A stretch of DNA of 5,519 nt, taken from NCBI GenBank assembly GCA_018648945.1, contig JABGQJ010000534.1:1-5519 (forward strand), read 5' to 3'. The notes under the pieces were generated by a model. It searched no databases. It was not told the DNA's origin and saw only the letters and a list, made by a program, of their open reading frames with translations. Source of the DNA: Victivallales bacterium. GTDB lineage: Bacteria > Verrucomicrobiota > Lentisphaeria > Oligosphaerales > Lenti-02. A program made the position numbers and the translations under genes. Shown piece after piece: positions 1-5,032 of the stretch. Positions within the stretch are counted from its first letter, which is position 1, and the number at the start of each line of letters is the position of its first letter.

Positions 1-1167
1 AACGGCAAGGTCGACCGGAGTGCTTTGCCGGTGCCGGACCTCGCCCTAGCCGCTTCAGGAAGCGAATATGTCGCTCCACGCACGCCTTTGGAGGAGCAAC
101 TGAGCACACTCTGGTGCGAGGTGCTTGGGGTGGACCGCATCGGCGTCGATGACGACTTCTTCGCCCGGGGCGGGCACTCCCTGCTGGCGGTCCGGCTGAT
201 TGCCCTGATGAGTGACGCCTTGGGCGCGCCGGTCGCTCTGGCGGAGCTGTTCCAGGCTCCCACGATTGCAGGTCTGTCGGAGCGGCTGGCGGCTCGCGAC
301 GCGGAAAGGCAGGCCTTCGCCCCGCCTTTGGCTGCCGGGTCGGGGGTGCCCTCCTTCACGCTGGAGACGGTGCCGGGTTGCGTCTCGCTTGTTCGTCTTG
401 CCGATGCCCCTTCCGGGCGGCCCGTGTTCATCATGCCTGGGCTCGGCGGGCTGGTCTTCGGGTTCCTCCCTCTGGCAATGCGACTCGCGGTCCACCGTCC
501 AGTCTATGCCCTCCAGGCGCAGGGCCTGGTCGCCGGTCAGCACGCTCACGAGAGCTACGCCGACATGGCCGCGTCCTATCTCAAGGAGATACGCATGGTT
601 CAGCCGCACGGGCCCTACCTGCTAGCGGGCTGGAGCATGGGGGGGATGGTCGCTGTGGAGGCGGCGCAGCAACTGCGTGCCGTCGGCGAGGATACCGCAC
701 TGGTGGCGATGCTCGACGCCCACATAATCCAGCCACGCATCCTGCCCGGGTTCGTTGCGAACGCCGCCGTCATGCGCTGGATCGCGCCCTTGGTGGGAAT
801 CCCGGCGAGGGAATTGGCTGGCATGGTGGCCAAGGAGAAGTGGGGCGAGATCGCGCAACGGCTTGGCCTGCCGCAGGATTCGGGCGGCGAGCAGGCACGT
901 TGTCTCACCGCCATATGCCGGGCCGACCTCTGCGCCCTCAGTAGCTACAAGCCTGTACACTACGCGGGCAAGACAGTCCTCCTGCATGGGGAGCACCGAC
1001 GTCGCCTTCCGGGCCGGCGTGAGAGAAGGCTGTTCCCCGAGTTGCACTGCGAACAGGTCCAAGGGAACCATTACTCGATGCTTCGCGAACCCCACGTGGA
1101 TGCCCTGGCGGAGTGCCTACAGAGGTATCTGGAGGAATGTGATCGGGTCGGAAACGAGGGCGATTGA
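1..1167 (+). CDS. Nonribosomal peptide synthetase, C-terminal end (A10 motif, carrier domain, thioesterase), 5' partial
   Basis: The frame is open from the left edge, so the start lies outside the window; 388 residues are visible. Residues 1-6 (NGKVDR) are the A10 motif that closes an adenylation domain, and its Lys is the catalytic lysine of that family. A peptidyl-carrier domain follows (about residues 22-98) with the motif DDFFARGGHSLL; Ser60 is the phosphopantetheine site. From about residue 120 there is a type I thioesterase of the alpha/beta-hydrolase fold: oxyanion region MPGLGG (145-150), nucleophile motif GWSMGG with Ser212, a likely Asp239 (MLDAH) and His357 (QGNHYSML). This is therefore the terminating module, which releases the peptide by hydrolysis or cyclisation; the sequence does not tell which. 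The strand before the catalytic His is short and Arg-rich (about residues 330-343). The enzyme is cytosolic. The stop is 4 bases before the phosphopantetheinyl transferase, which fits an operon. Confidence 0.95.
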   Translation, partial: NGKVDRSALPVPDLALAASGSEYVAPRTPLEEQLSTLWCEVLGVDRIGVDDDFFARGGHSLLAVRLIALMSDALGAPVALAELFQAPTIAGLSERLAARDAERQAFAPPLAAGSGVPSFTLETVPGCVSLVRLADAPSGRPVFIMPGLGGLVFGFLPLAMRLAVHRPVYALQAQGLVAGQHAHESYADMAASYLKEIRMVQPHGPYLLAGWSMGGMVAVEAAQQLRAVGEDTALVAMLDAHIIQPRILPGFVANAAVMRWIAPLVGIPARELAGMVAKEKWGEIAQRLGLPQDSGGEQARCLTAICRADLCALSSYKPVHYAGKTVLLHGEHRRRLPGRRERRLFPELHCEQVQGNHYSMLREPHVDALAECLQRYLEECDRVGNEGD

Positions 1168-1171
1168 CAGA

Positions 1172-2002
1172 ATGGCGATGTTGCCCACAGAACAGCTCCT
1201 CGACGCCGCGTTCGCAGCGGGAGGTCCATGCGGGGCTGGCCGGGTGTTGACATTTGGTCAGGAACCGGAAGCCGGCCCGGCCATGCCGACGGCCGATGAC
1301 GCCTGCTCCTGGCGGGGGCTGCTTGGCGGGGGGGTGCATGTCTGGACGATGGACCTCGGTGCAGACCGCATCGACGATGCTCGTCACTTGGCTCTGCTGG
1401 ACCTGGAGGAGCAGGAGCGTGCAGCCCGGTTCGCTTTCCCGGTCCATCGCCAGCGCTTCATCCGTCGACACGCCATCGGGCGCCGGATTCTGGCTCGGTA
1501 CCTGGACTGTGCGCCCGAGGAGATTCGCTTTGCCTACGGCGACTACGACAAGCCCTGCCTGGCCCCAACTCAGAACCAACGTTGCCTGCAATTCAGCGCC
1601 TCCTCGTCGGAGGATGTCGGTTGCCTGGCCGTGACCCTCAACCGCGCAGTGGGGGTGGATGTGGAGGTGCCAACCAAGGCCAAGCGCGAGGCCTGGCGGT
1701 CGGTGGCGGAGACCGCCTTCCATCGCGACGAAGTTGCGGCGTTGCTCCGCTTGCCAGCAGAACGGGCGGGTGAGATGTTCTTCCGTCTCTGGACGCTGAA
1801 GGAAGCCTACTGCAAGGCATTGGGCACGGGGTTGCAGAGCCTTGAGCAGGCCCCCTCCCTGCACCAGATTGCGGCCGACGACAGCGGCGGGGCGTGCCCG
1901 CTGTCCCATCTGGGCAGGACATGGCTGTGCCAGAGTCTTGCGCTGCCGAACAGTGGCGCGGCGTTGGTCGTGGAACAACGGGGGCCCAGCGCAGCAAGCT
2001 GA
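1172..2002 (+). CDS. Sfp-type 4'-phosphopantetheinyl transferase
   Basis: This 276-residue protein would transfer phosphopantetheine from CoA to the serine of carrier domains such as the one encoded just upstream. Visible family features in order are VHVWTMDL (55-62), the Arg-rich RFIRRHAIGRRIL stretch (95-107), DYDKP (124-128, matching the usual GKP), GVDVE with Mg-binding Asp163 and Glu165, and WTLKEAYCKALGTGL (207-221) with Lys210, Glu211 and Lys215. Two things are odd. The usual (N)xSHS motif reads FSASSS (141-146), so the CoA-contacting His is Ser. About 54 residues also precede the point where Sfp-type proteins usually begin. I chose ATG 1172 because it is 4 bases after the NRPS stop, with a weak GAGGG at 1156-1160; ATG 1178 is also possible, and ATG 1283 would remove much of the extension but has no convincing ribosome site. 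Family assignment is firm; activity is less certain. Confidence 0.92.
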   Translation: MAMLPTEQLLDAAFAAGGPCGAGRVLTFGQEPEAGPAMPTADDACSWRGLLGGGVHVWTMDLGADRIDDARHLALLDLEEQERAARFAFPVHRQRFIRRHAIGRRILARYLDCAPEEIRFAYGDYDKPCLAPTQNQRCLQFSASSSEDVGCLAVTLNRAVGVDVEVPTKAKREAWRSVAETAFHRDEVAALLRLPAERAGEMFFRLWTLKEAYCKALGTGLQSLEQAPSLHQIAADDSGGACPLSHLGRTWLCQSLALPNSGAALVVEQRGPSAAS

Positions 2003-2030
2003 ACGTGGCAACAGGCAAATCATCTGGCGG

Positions 2031-2036
2031 AAGGAG
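2031..2036 (+). promoter_or_regulatory. Ribosome binding site of first glycosyltransferase
   Basis: AAGGAG lies 6 bases before ATG 2043. It fixes this start over in-frame upstream starts that would overlap the phosphopantetheinyl transferase gene; the glycosyltransferase fold also begins right at this Met (MAHFAIL). Confidence 0.85.
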
Positions 2037-2042
2037 TTGACG

Positions 2043-3389
2043 ATGGCGCACTTCGCGATTCTCTGCCCCGAGGCAGGGGGGCATCTGTTTCCCATGGGGT
2101 CACTTGGGCTCGAGTTGCGTTCTCGGGGCCATACGGTTACGGTCATGGCACTGGCCAAGGCTGCTCCCATTGTCGCGCAGTTGGGGTTGCCGCTCCACGA
2201 GCTCCCAAAGGAGGCGAGACGCCTATTCCGTCGGTGCCCCTGGCCGGTGTGGCTCGCACAACGGGTGCTTGGATTGAGGTCCGCCTTTCGCCTGCGCCGC
2301 ACCTTCGTCTGGCGTGCCGCCTGTCTTCTCGAGTACGCCCCTGCAGCCCTGCGGCAACTCGGAGTCGATGCCCTCCTCGTCGACCAGGGCATGCTGGCGG
2401 CCAGCACCGTTGCCGAGCGTCTCGGTCTGCCGTGCATCTCGGTGTGTTCGGCTTTGCACTGGCTTGGCGAGCCGGATGTTCCCCCGCAGTTCACGGGCTG
2501 GCCCATGGCCACAGGCCGCTGTTCCCGCTGGCGCAACCGCGTCGGCTACGCCTTCTGGCACTGGTATATGCGCCCCGCGATGCAGCTGATCAACCGCCAG
2601 CGCGAGGAGTGGCGGCTTGCTCCCCTTTCCTGCATCGACGGTGCCTACTCGCCACTGGCTACGCTCGCCCAGAGCTGTCGCGCGTTCGACTACCCTCGCG
2701 CTTGCCTTCCCGATACGTTCCACTACGTGGGGGCGCTCGGCATCGACCGGCACTGCGACACATCCGCGTTTCCCTGGGACCGTCTCGACGGCCGTCCTCT
2801 GATCTACGCATCGATGGGAACCGTCAGCCCCAACCAGAAGCCTGCCACCTTCGGGCGCATCGCCGAGGCGTGCTGCGGCTTGGACGCCCAGCTGATCATC
2901 TCCACGGGGAAATGGGAGAGGGCGGACCGGCATGAGGAATCAGGGCCGCTTGTCCTGCCCGGCGACCCGCTGGTCCTGAGCTTTGTTCCGCAACCGGCGC
3001 TGCTGGAAAAGGCCCATCTGCTGATCACCCATGCCGGCCAGAACACGGTCGCAGAGGCGCTGACCCGCGGCGTGCCGATGGTGGCCCTTCCACAGGGGGC
3101 CGACCAGTTCGCCATGGCGGCCCGGGTCGAGCGTGCCGGTGCCGGGCTGCGGGCCAGCTCCCGCAGACCTTCGGCGCAGGAACTGCGGCAGCTGGTGGGG
3201 CGAGTGTTCAGCGAGGAGTCCTTCCGGCAACGGGCCGGGAAACTGCGAGCGGACATGCTCGCTACCGGCGGGGTCAGGCGCGCGGCGGACATCGCCCAGG
3301 AGGCATGCGAAACCCGACAGCCAGTTCTGCGGAATGGAGCGCCCTGTCTCGGCGGTGAAGAGTGTCCTGTCCCAGGGCGAGCGCAGTAG
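2043..3389 (+). CDS. MGT/CrtX-like glycosyltransferase, copy 1 (GT-B fold, family 1 type)
   Basis: This 448-residue protein is a likely soluble, nucleotide-sugar-dependent glycosyltransferase; there is no signal peptide. The N-terminal half carries the acceptor-side catalytic pair expected of the family: His14 in GGHLFP and Asp114 in LLVDQ. The C-terminal half carries the donor-binding motif HAGQNTVAEAL (from His330), then GVPMVALP and a DQ pair (354-355), close to the pattern in zeaxanthin glucosyltransferase (CrtX) and the MGT family. It starts 40 bases after the phosphopantetheinyl transferase stop. Its position behind an NRPS suggests glycosylation of the peptide or of its lipid or aromatic part; sugar and acceptor cannot be read from the sequence. 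It is a colinear paralogue of the next gene over residues 1-430 (276 identities by hand count), then has its own 18-residue tail. The family call is secure; the substrate is inference. Confidence 0.93.
   Translation: MAHFAILCPEAGGHLFPMGSLGLELRSRGHTVTVMALAKAAPIVAQLGLPLHELPKEARRLFRRCPWPVWLAQRVLGLRSAFRLRRTFVWRAACLLEYAPAALRQLGVDALLVDQGMLAASTVAERLGLPCISVCSALHWLGEPDVPPQFTGWPMATGRCSRWRNRVGYAFWHWYMRPAMQLINRQREEWRLAPLSCIDGAYSPLATLAQSCRAFDYPRACLPDTFHYVGALGIDRHCDTSAFPWDRLDGRPLIYASMGTVSPNQKPATFGRIAEACCGLDAQLIISTGKWERADRHEESGPLVLPGDPLVLSFVPQPALLEKAHLLITHAGQNTVAEALTRGVPMVALPQGADQFAMAARVERAGAGLRASSRRPSAQELRQLVGRVFSEESFRQRAGKLRADMLATGGVRRAADIAQEACETRQPVLRNGAPCLGGEECPVPGRAQ
2703..2741 (+). repeat. 39-base perfect direct repeat, copy 1 (partner 4076-4114)
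   Basis: It starts at codon 221 (CLPDTFHYVGALG) and has no difference from 4076-4114, including synonymous sites. It marks the point where the two glycosyltransferases change from about 49% to about 80% protein identity. Confidence 0.9.
2985..3051 (+). repeat. 67-base perfect direct repeat, copy 1 (partner 4358-4424)
   Basis: Codons 315-336, leading into and covering the HAGQNTV donor-binding motif, are identical at every base to 4358-4424. For contrast, the conserved protein stretch at 2766-2813 shows 9 synonymous differences in 16 codons, so protein constraint alone does not readily explain this identity. Confidence 0.9.
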
Positions 3390-3402
3390 GATCAACACGG
3401 AC

Positions 3403-3408
3403 GGAGGG
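3403..3408 (+). promoter_or_regulatory. Ribosome binding site of second glycosyltransferase
   Basis: GGAGGG lies 7 bases before ATG 3416. It supports this start over the in-frame ATG at 3362, which would overlap the preceding gene and add 18 residues with no match in the paralogue. Confidence 0.85.
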
Positions 3409-3415
3409 AACCGGC

Positions 3416-4723
3416 ATGGCACATTTCGCAGTTCTGGCGCTCGACGAGATGGGGCACCTCCTGCCAATCGGTTGCCTTGGGGCCGAACTTCGCCGACGCG
3501 GGCACGCCGTGACCCTGATTGGCCTCGAACAATCGGCTGGCATCGCCCGGCAATTGGGCCTCGACTTCCGTGCGCTGCCTCCCGAGGCGGCCGACTGGAT
3601 GGGCCCCCTACCCCTTGGGCTGTGGATTCTCAGCAGGAAGCTGGGGATACCCCATGTTGCGGGCCGCTCGTTTCGGCTCCCCGTTCGCGCGGGCATGCAA
3701 CCCAAGTACGCACCGACAATCCTGCGCGAACTCGCGGCCGATGCGCTGCTGGTCGACCAACACGTCTTCGGCGGGAGTACGGTGGCCGAACATCTCGGCC
3801 TGCCTTACGTGACGGTCTGCTGCGCCATGCACTGGGTCGGCGAGCCGGGGGTGCCGCCGCATAGCACCGGATGGAGGTATGCCAGGGGTCGCTGGGCTCG
3901 CTGGCGCAACCGGGTCGGCTACGGTATGTGGAATTGGTACACCCGGCCGACTCTGCGGATGCTTGCCGGCTACCGCCAAGCATGGAGGTTACCGCCCCTC
4001 TTGCGCGTTGATCAGACCTTCTCGCCCTTCGCCGTGGTCTGTCAGACATGCTCGGAATTCGACTACCCCAGAACATGCCTTCCCGATACGTTCCACTACG
4101 TGGGGGCGCTCGGCGTTGACCGGCCCTGCGCCGCCGCCGCGTTCCCCTGGGACCGGCTCGATGGGCGCCCCCTCATCTATGCCTCGCTGGGAACCGTGCG
4201 GTCCAACCGCAGACCGGTCCTTTTCCGGTGCATTGCCGAAGCGTGCAGTGACTTGGCTGCGCAGTTGGTGATCTCCACGGGGAAATGGGAGAGGCGAGAC
4301 GGGGATGGGGAATCAGAGCCGCTTGTCCTGCCCGGCGATCCGTTGGTTCTGAGCTTCGTTCCGCAACCGGCGCTGCTGGAAAAGGCCCATCTGCTGATCA
4401 CCCATGCCGGCCAGAACACGGTCGTGGAGGCGTTGACCCATGGTGTGCCCATGGTGGCCATCCCGCATGGCTGCGATCAGCCGGCCATGGCGGCCCGGGT
4501 CCAGCGTGCCGGTGTCGGGCTGCGGGCCAGCTCCCGCAGACCTTTGGCGCAGGAGCTGCGGCAGTTGGTGGGGCGAGTGCTCGGCGAGGAGTCCTTCCGG
4601 CAACGGGCCGGGGAGCTGCGCGCGGCCATGCTCGCTACCGGCGGGGTCAGACGCGCGGCGGACATCGCCGAACAAGTCTATGAAACCCAACGCCCCGTCC
4701 TGCGCGGCAAGACCAGCGACTAG
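3416..4723 (+). CDS. MGT/CrtX-like glycosyltransferase, copy 2 (GT-B fold, family 1 type)
   Basis: This 435-residue paralogue of the preceding gene is separated from it by 26 bases. The key residues sit at the same numbers: His14 (MGHLLP), Asp114 (LLVDQ), the donor motif HAGQNTVVEAL from His330 and the DQ pair (354-355). Aligned without gaps over 430 residues, the two share about 108 of 220 residues in the N-terminal part but about 168 of 210 in the C-terminal part. Residues 51-90 match at only 9 of 40 positions; in this fold that region belongs to the acceptor-binding domain. This suggests the same nucleotide sugar but a different acceptor, for example a second site on the peptide or the sugar added by copy 1. 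Both active sites look intact, so this does not look like a decaying duplicate. It is the last gene of the apparent operon; an intergenic region of 309 bases follows. Confidence 0.93.
   Translation: MAHFAVLALDEMGHLLPIGCLGAELRRRGHAVTLIGLEQSAGIARQLGLDFRALPPEAADWMGPLPLGLWILSRKLGIPHVAGRSFRLPVRAGMQPKYAPTILRELAADALLVDQHVFGGSTVAEHLGLPYVTVCCAMHWVGEPGVPPHSTGWRYARGRWARWRNRVGYGMWNWYTRPTLRMLAGYRQAWRLPPLLRVDQTFSPFAVVCQTCSEFDYPRTCLPDTFHYVGALGVDRPCAAAAFPWDRLDGRPLIYASLGTVRSNRRPVLFRCIAEACSDLAAQLVISTGKWERRDGDGESEPLVLPGDPLVLSFVPQPALLEKAHLLITHAGQNTVVEALTHGVPMVAIPHGCDQPAMAARVQRAGVGLRASSRRPLAQELRQLVGRVLGEESFRQRAGELRAAMLATGGVRRAADIAEQVYETQRPVLRGKTSD
4076..4114 (+). repeat. 39-base perfect direct repeat, copy 2 (partner 2703-2741)
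   Basis: Identical to 2703-2741 at the constant 1373-base offset; it covers codons 221-233 of the second glycosyltransferase. Confidence 0.9.
4358..4424 (+). repeat. 67-base perfect direct repeat, copy 2 (partner 2985-3051)
   Basis: Second copy of the identical stretch, in the donor-binding part of the second glycosyltransferase. It is long enough to serve as a recombination site that would fuse the two genes in frame. Confidence 0.9.
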
Positions 4724-4784
4724 ACGGTGCCCGGGGCCGCAAAGATGAGACCCAGGAGGGCAGGGGCTCAGCGGGTGACCTCTG

Positions 4785-4801
4785 GTTCGCCATCGGCGAA
4801 C
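4785..4801. other. 7-base perfect inverted repeat (hairpin)
   Basis: GTTCGCC, loop ATC, GGCGAAC. It lies 61 bases after the second glycosyltransferase stop. It could stabilise the 3' end of the operon transcript or act as a weak terminator, but no T-run follows it. Confidence 0.45.
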
Positions 4802-4831
4802 AGCAGGCCGAGCCGAGGACACTCCACTGGC

Positions 4832-4987
4832 TCACTTGCGCCATGGTCCACGTTCGACGCCTGCCAACCAGGTGACGAGCTCGTTGGTCTCGACACCATG
4901 CCGGTCACCCCGTGCCCCCAGTTTGGGGCCGGTCTGGTTGCGCTTTTCCGGGCGATGGCCGTTGGCCTCCGGCGGGATCTGGGCTAG
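4832..4987 (-). pseudogene. Possible C-terminal gene remnant, unidentified
   Basis: Read on the minus strand, 51 codons end in TGA at 4832-4834. G+C by codon position is about 75%, 53% and 75% (hand count), the pattern of a coding frame in a G+C-rich genome. The peptide is hydrophilic and includes the stretch PEKRNQTGPKLGARGDRHG and ends in GPWRK. The frame stays open further upstream, but there it is only the antisense of the next gene, so an intact minus-strand gene is unlikely. It could be the tail of a displaced gene or mobile element, or chance. I do not recognise the family. Confidence 0.25.
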
Positions 4988-4990
4988 ACT
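4962..4990 (+). promoter_or_regulatory. Candidate sigma-70-type promoter for the downstream gene
   Basis: TTGGCC (4962-4967) and TAGACT (4985-4990) are separated by 17 bases; each matches its -35 or -10 consensus at four of six positions. Transcription would start near 4997, leaving a leader of about 36 bases before ATG 5033. The prediction is by eye only. Confidence 0.4.
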
Positions 4991-5019
4991 GAGGGCACGT
5001 CTGGTGTCCTTGCCACTTC

Positions 5020-5025
5020 GGAGAG
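5020..5025 (+). promoter_or_regulatory. Ribosome binding site of the uroporphyrinogen-decarboxylase-like gene
   Basis: GGAGAG lies 7 bases before ATG 5033 and supports that start. Confidence 0.8.
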
Positions 5026-5032
5026 CCTTGTC

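Larger units (their letters stand above)
2043..3332 (+). repeat. Tandem gene duplication, unit 1
   Basis: This stretch is homologous to 3416-4705 at a constant offset of 1373 bases, with no net insertion or deletion over 430 codons. Homology starts at the ATG and ends after PVLR (residue 430); the 3' ends then differ. Similarity rises sharply from about base 2703 onward. Confidence 0.9.
3416..4705 (+). repeat. Tandem gene duplication, unit 2
   Basis: This is the second copy of the duplicated glycosyltransferase stretch, aligned with 2043-3332. The spacer between the genes shares little with the spacer before unit 1, apart from both holding a purine-rich ribosome site, so homology seems confined to the reading frames. 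Confidence 0.9.
4724..5032. other. Intergenic region after the biosynthetic operon
   Basis: I see no convincing plus-strand gene in these 309 bases. They hold a 7-base perfect hairpin (4785-4801), a 10-base palindrome (4875-4884), a short CCCCA/TGGGG hairpin (4916-4928), and GGTGAC at 4774-4779 and 4871-4876 with its inverse GTCACC at 4904-4909. A minus-strand frame at 4832-4987 looks coding-like, and a candidate promoter lies at 4962-4990 for the next gene. No hairpin followed directly by a clear T-run is present, so I cannot place an intrinsic terminator with confidence. Confidence 0.7.

Noticed and set aside
755..1171. In-frame upstream extension of the phosphopantetheinyl transferase
   Set aside because: It would overlap the thioesterase in another frame, and the extra residues look like out-of-frame translation.
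1842..2042. Earlier start for the first glycosyltransferase
   Set aside because: The extension overlaps the phosphopantetheinyl transferase, while ATG 2043 has a strong ribosome site and matches the fold's N terminus.
938..2536. Long open frame of 532 codons on the minus strand
   Set aside because: It lies antisense to the thioesterase end, the phosphopantetheinyl transferase and the first glycosyltransferase. The translation is Arg/Pro-rich with no family motif, as expected of an antisense shadow in G+C-rich DNA.
3362..3415. Earlier start (ATG 3362) for the second glycosyltransferase
   Set aside because: It overlaps the preceding gene, and homology with the paralogue begins exactly at ATG 3416, which has GGAGGG at a good distance.
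4785..4801. Intrinsic terminator for the operon
   Set aside because: The stem is perfect but short, and no T-run follows, so it is reported only as a hairpin.
4727..4987. 86-codon plus-strand frame in the intergenic region
   Set aside because: There is no ribosome site or recognisable motif, and the composition is unlike its neighbours; the minus frame over part of this stretch looks more coding-like.
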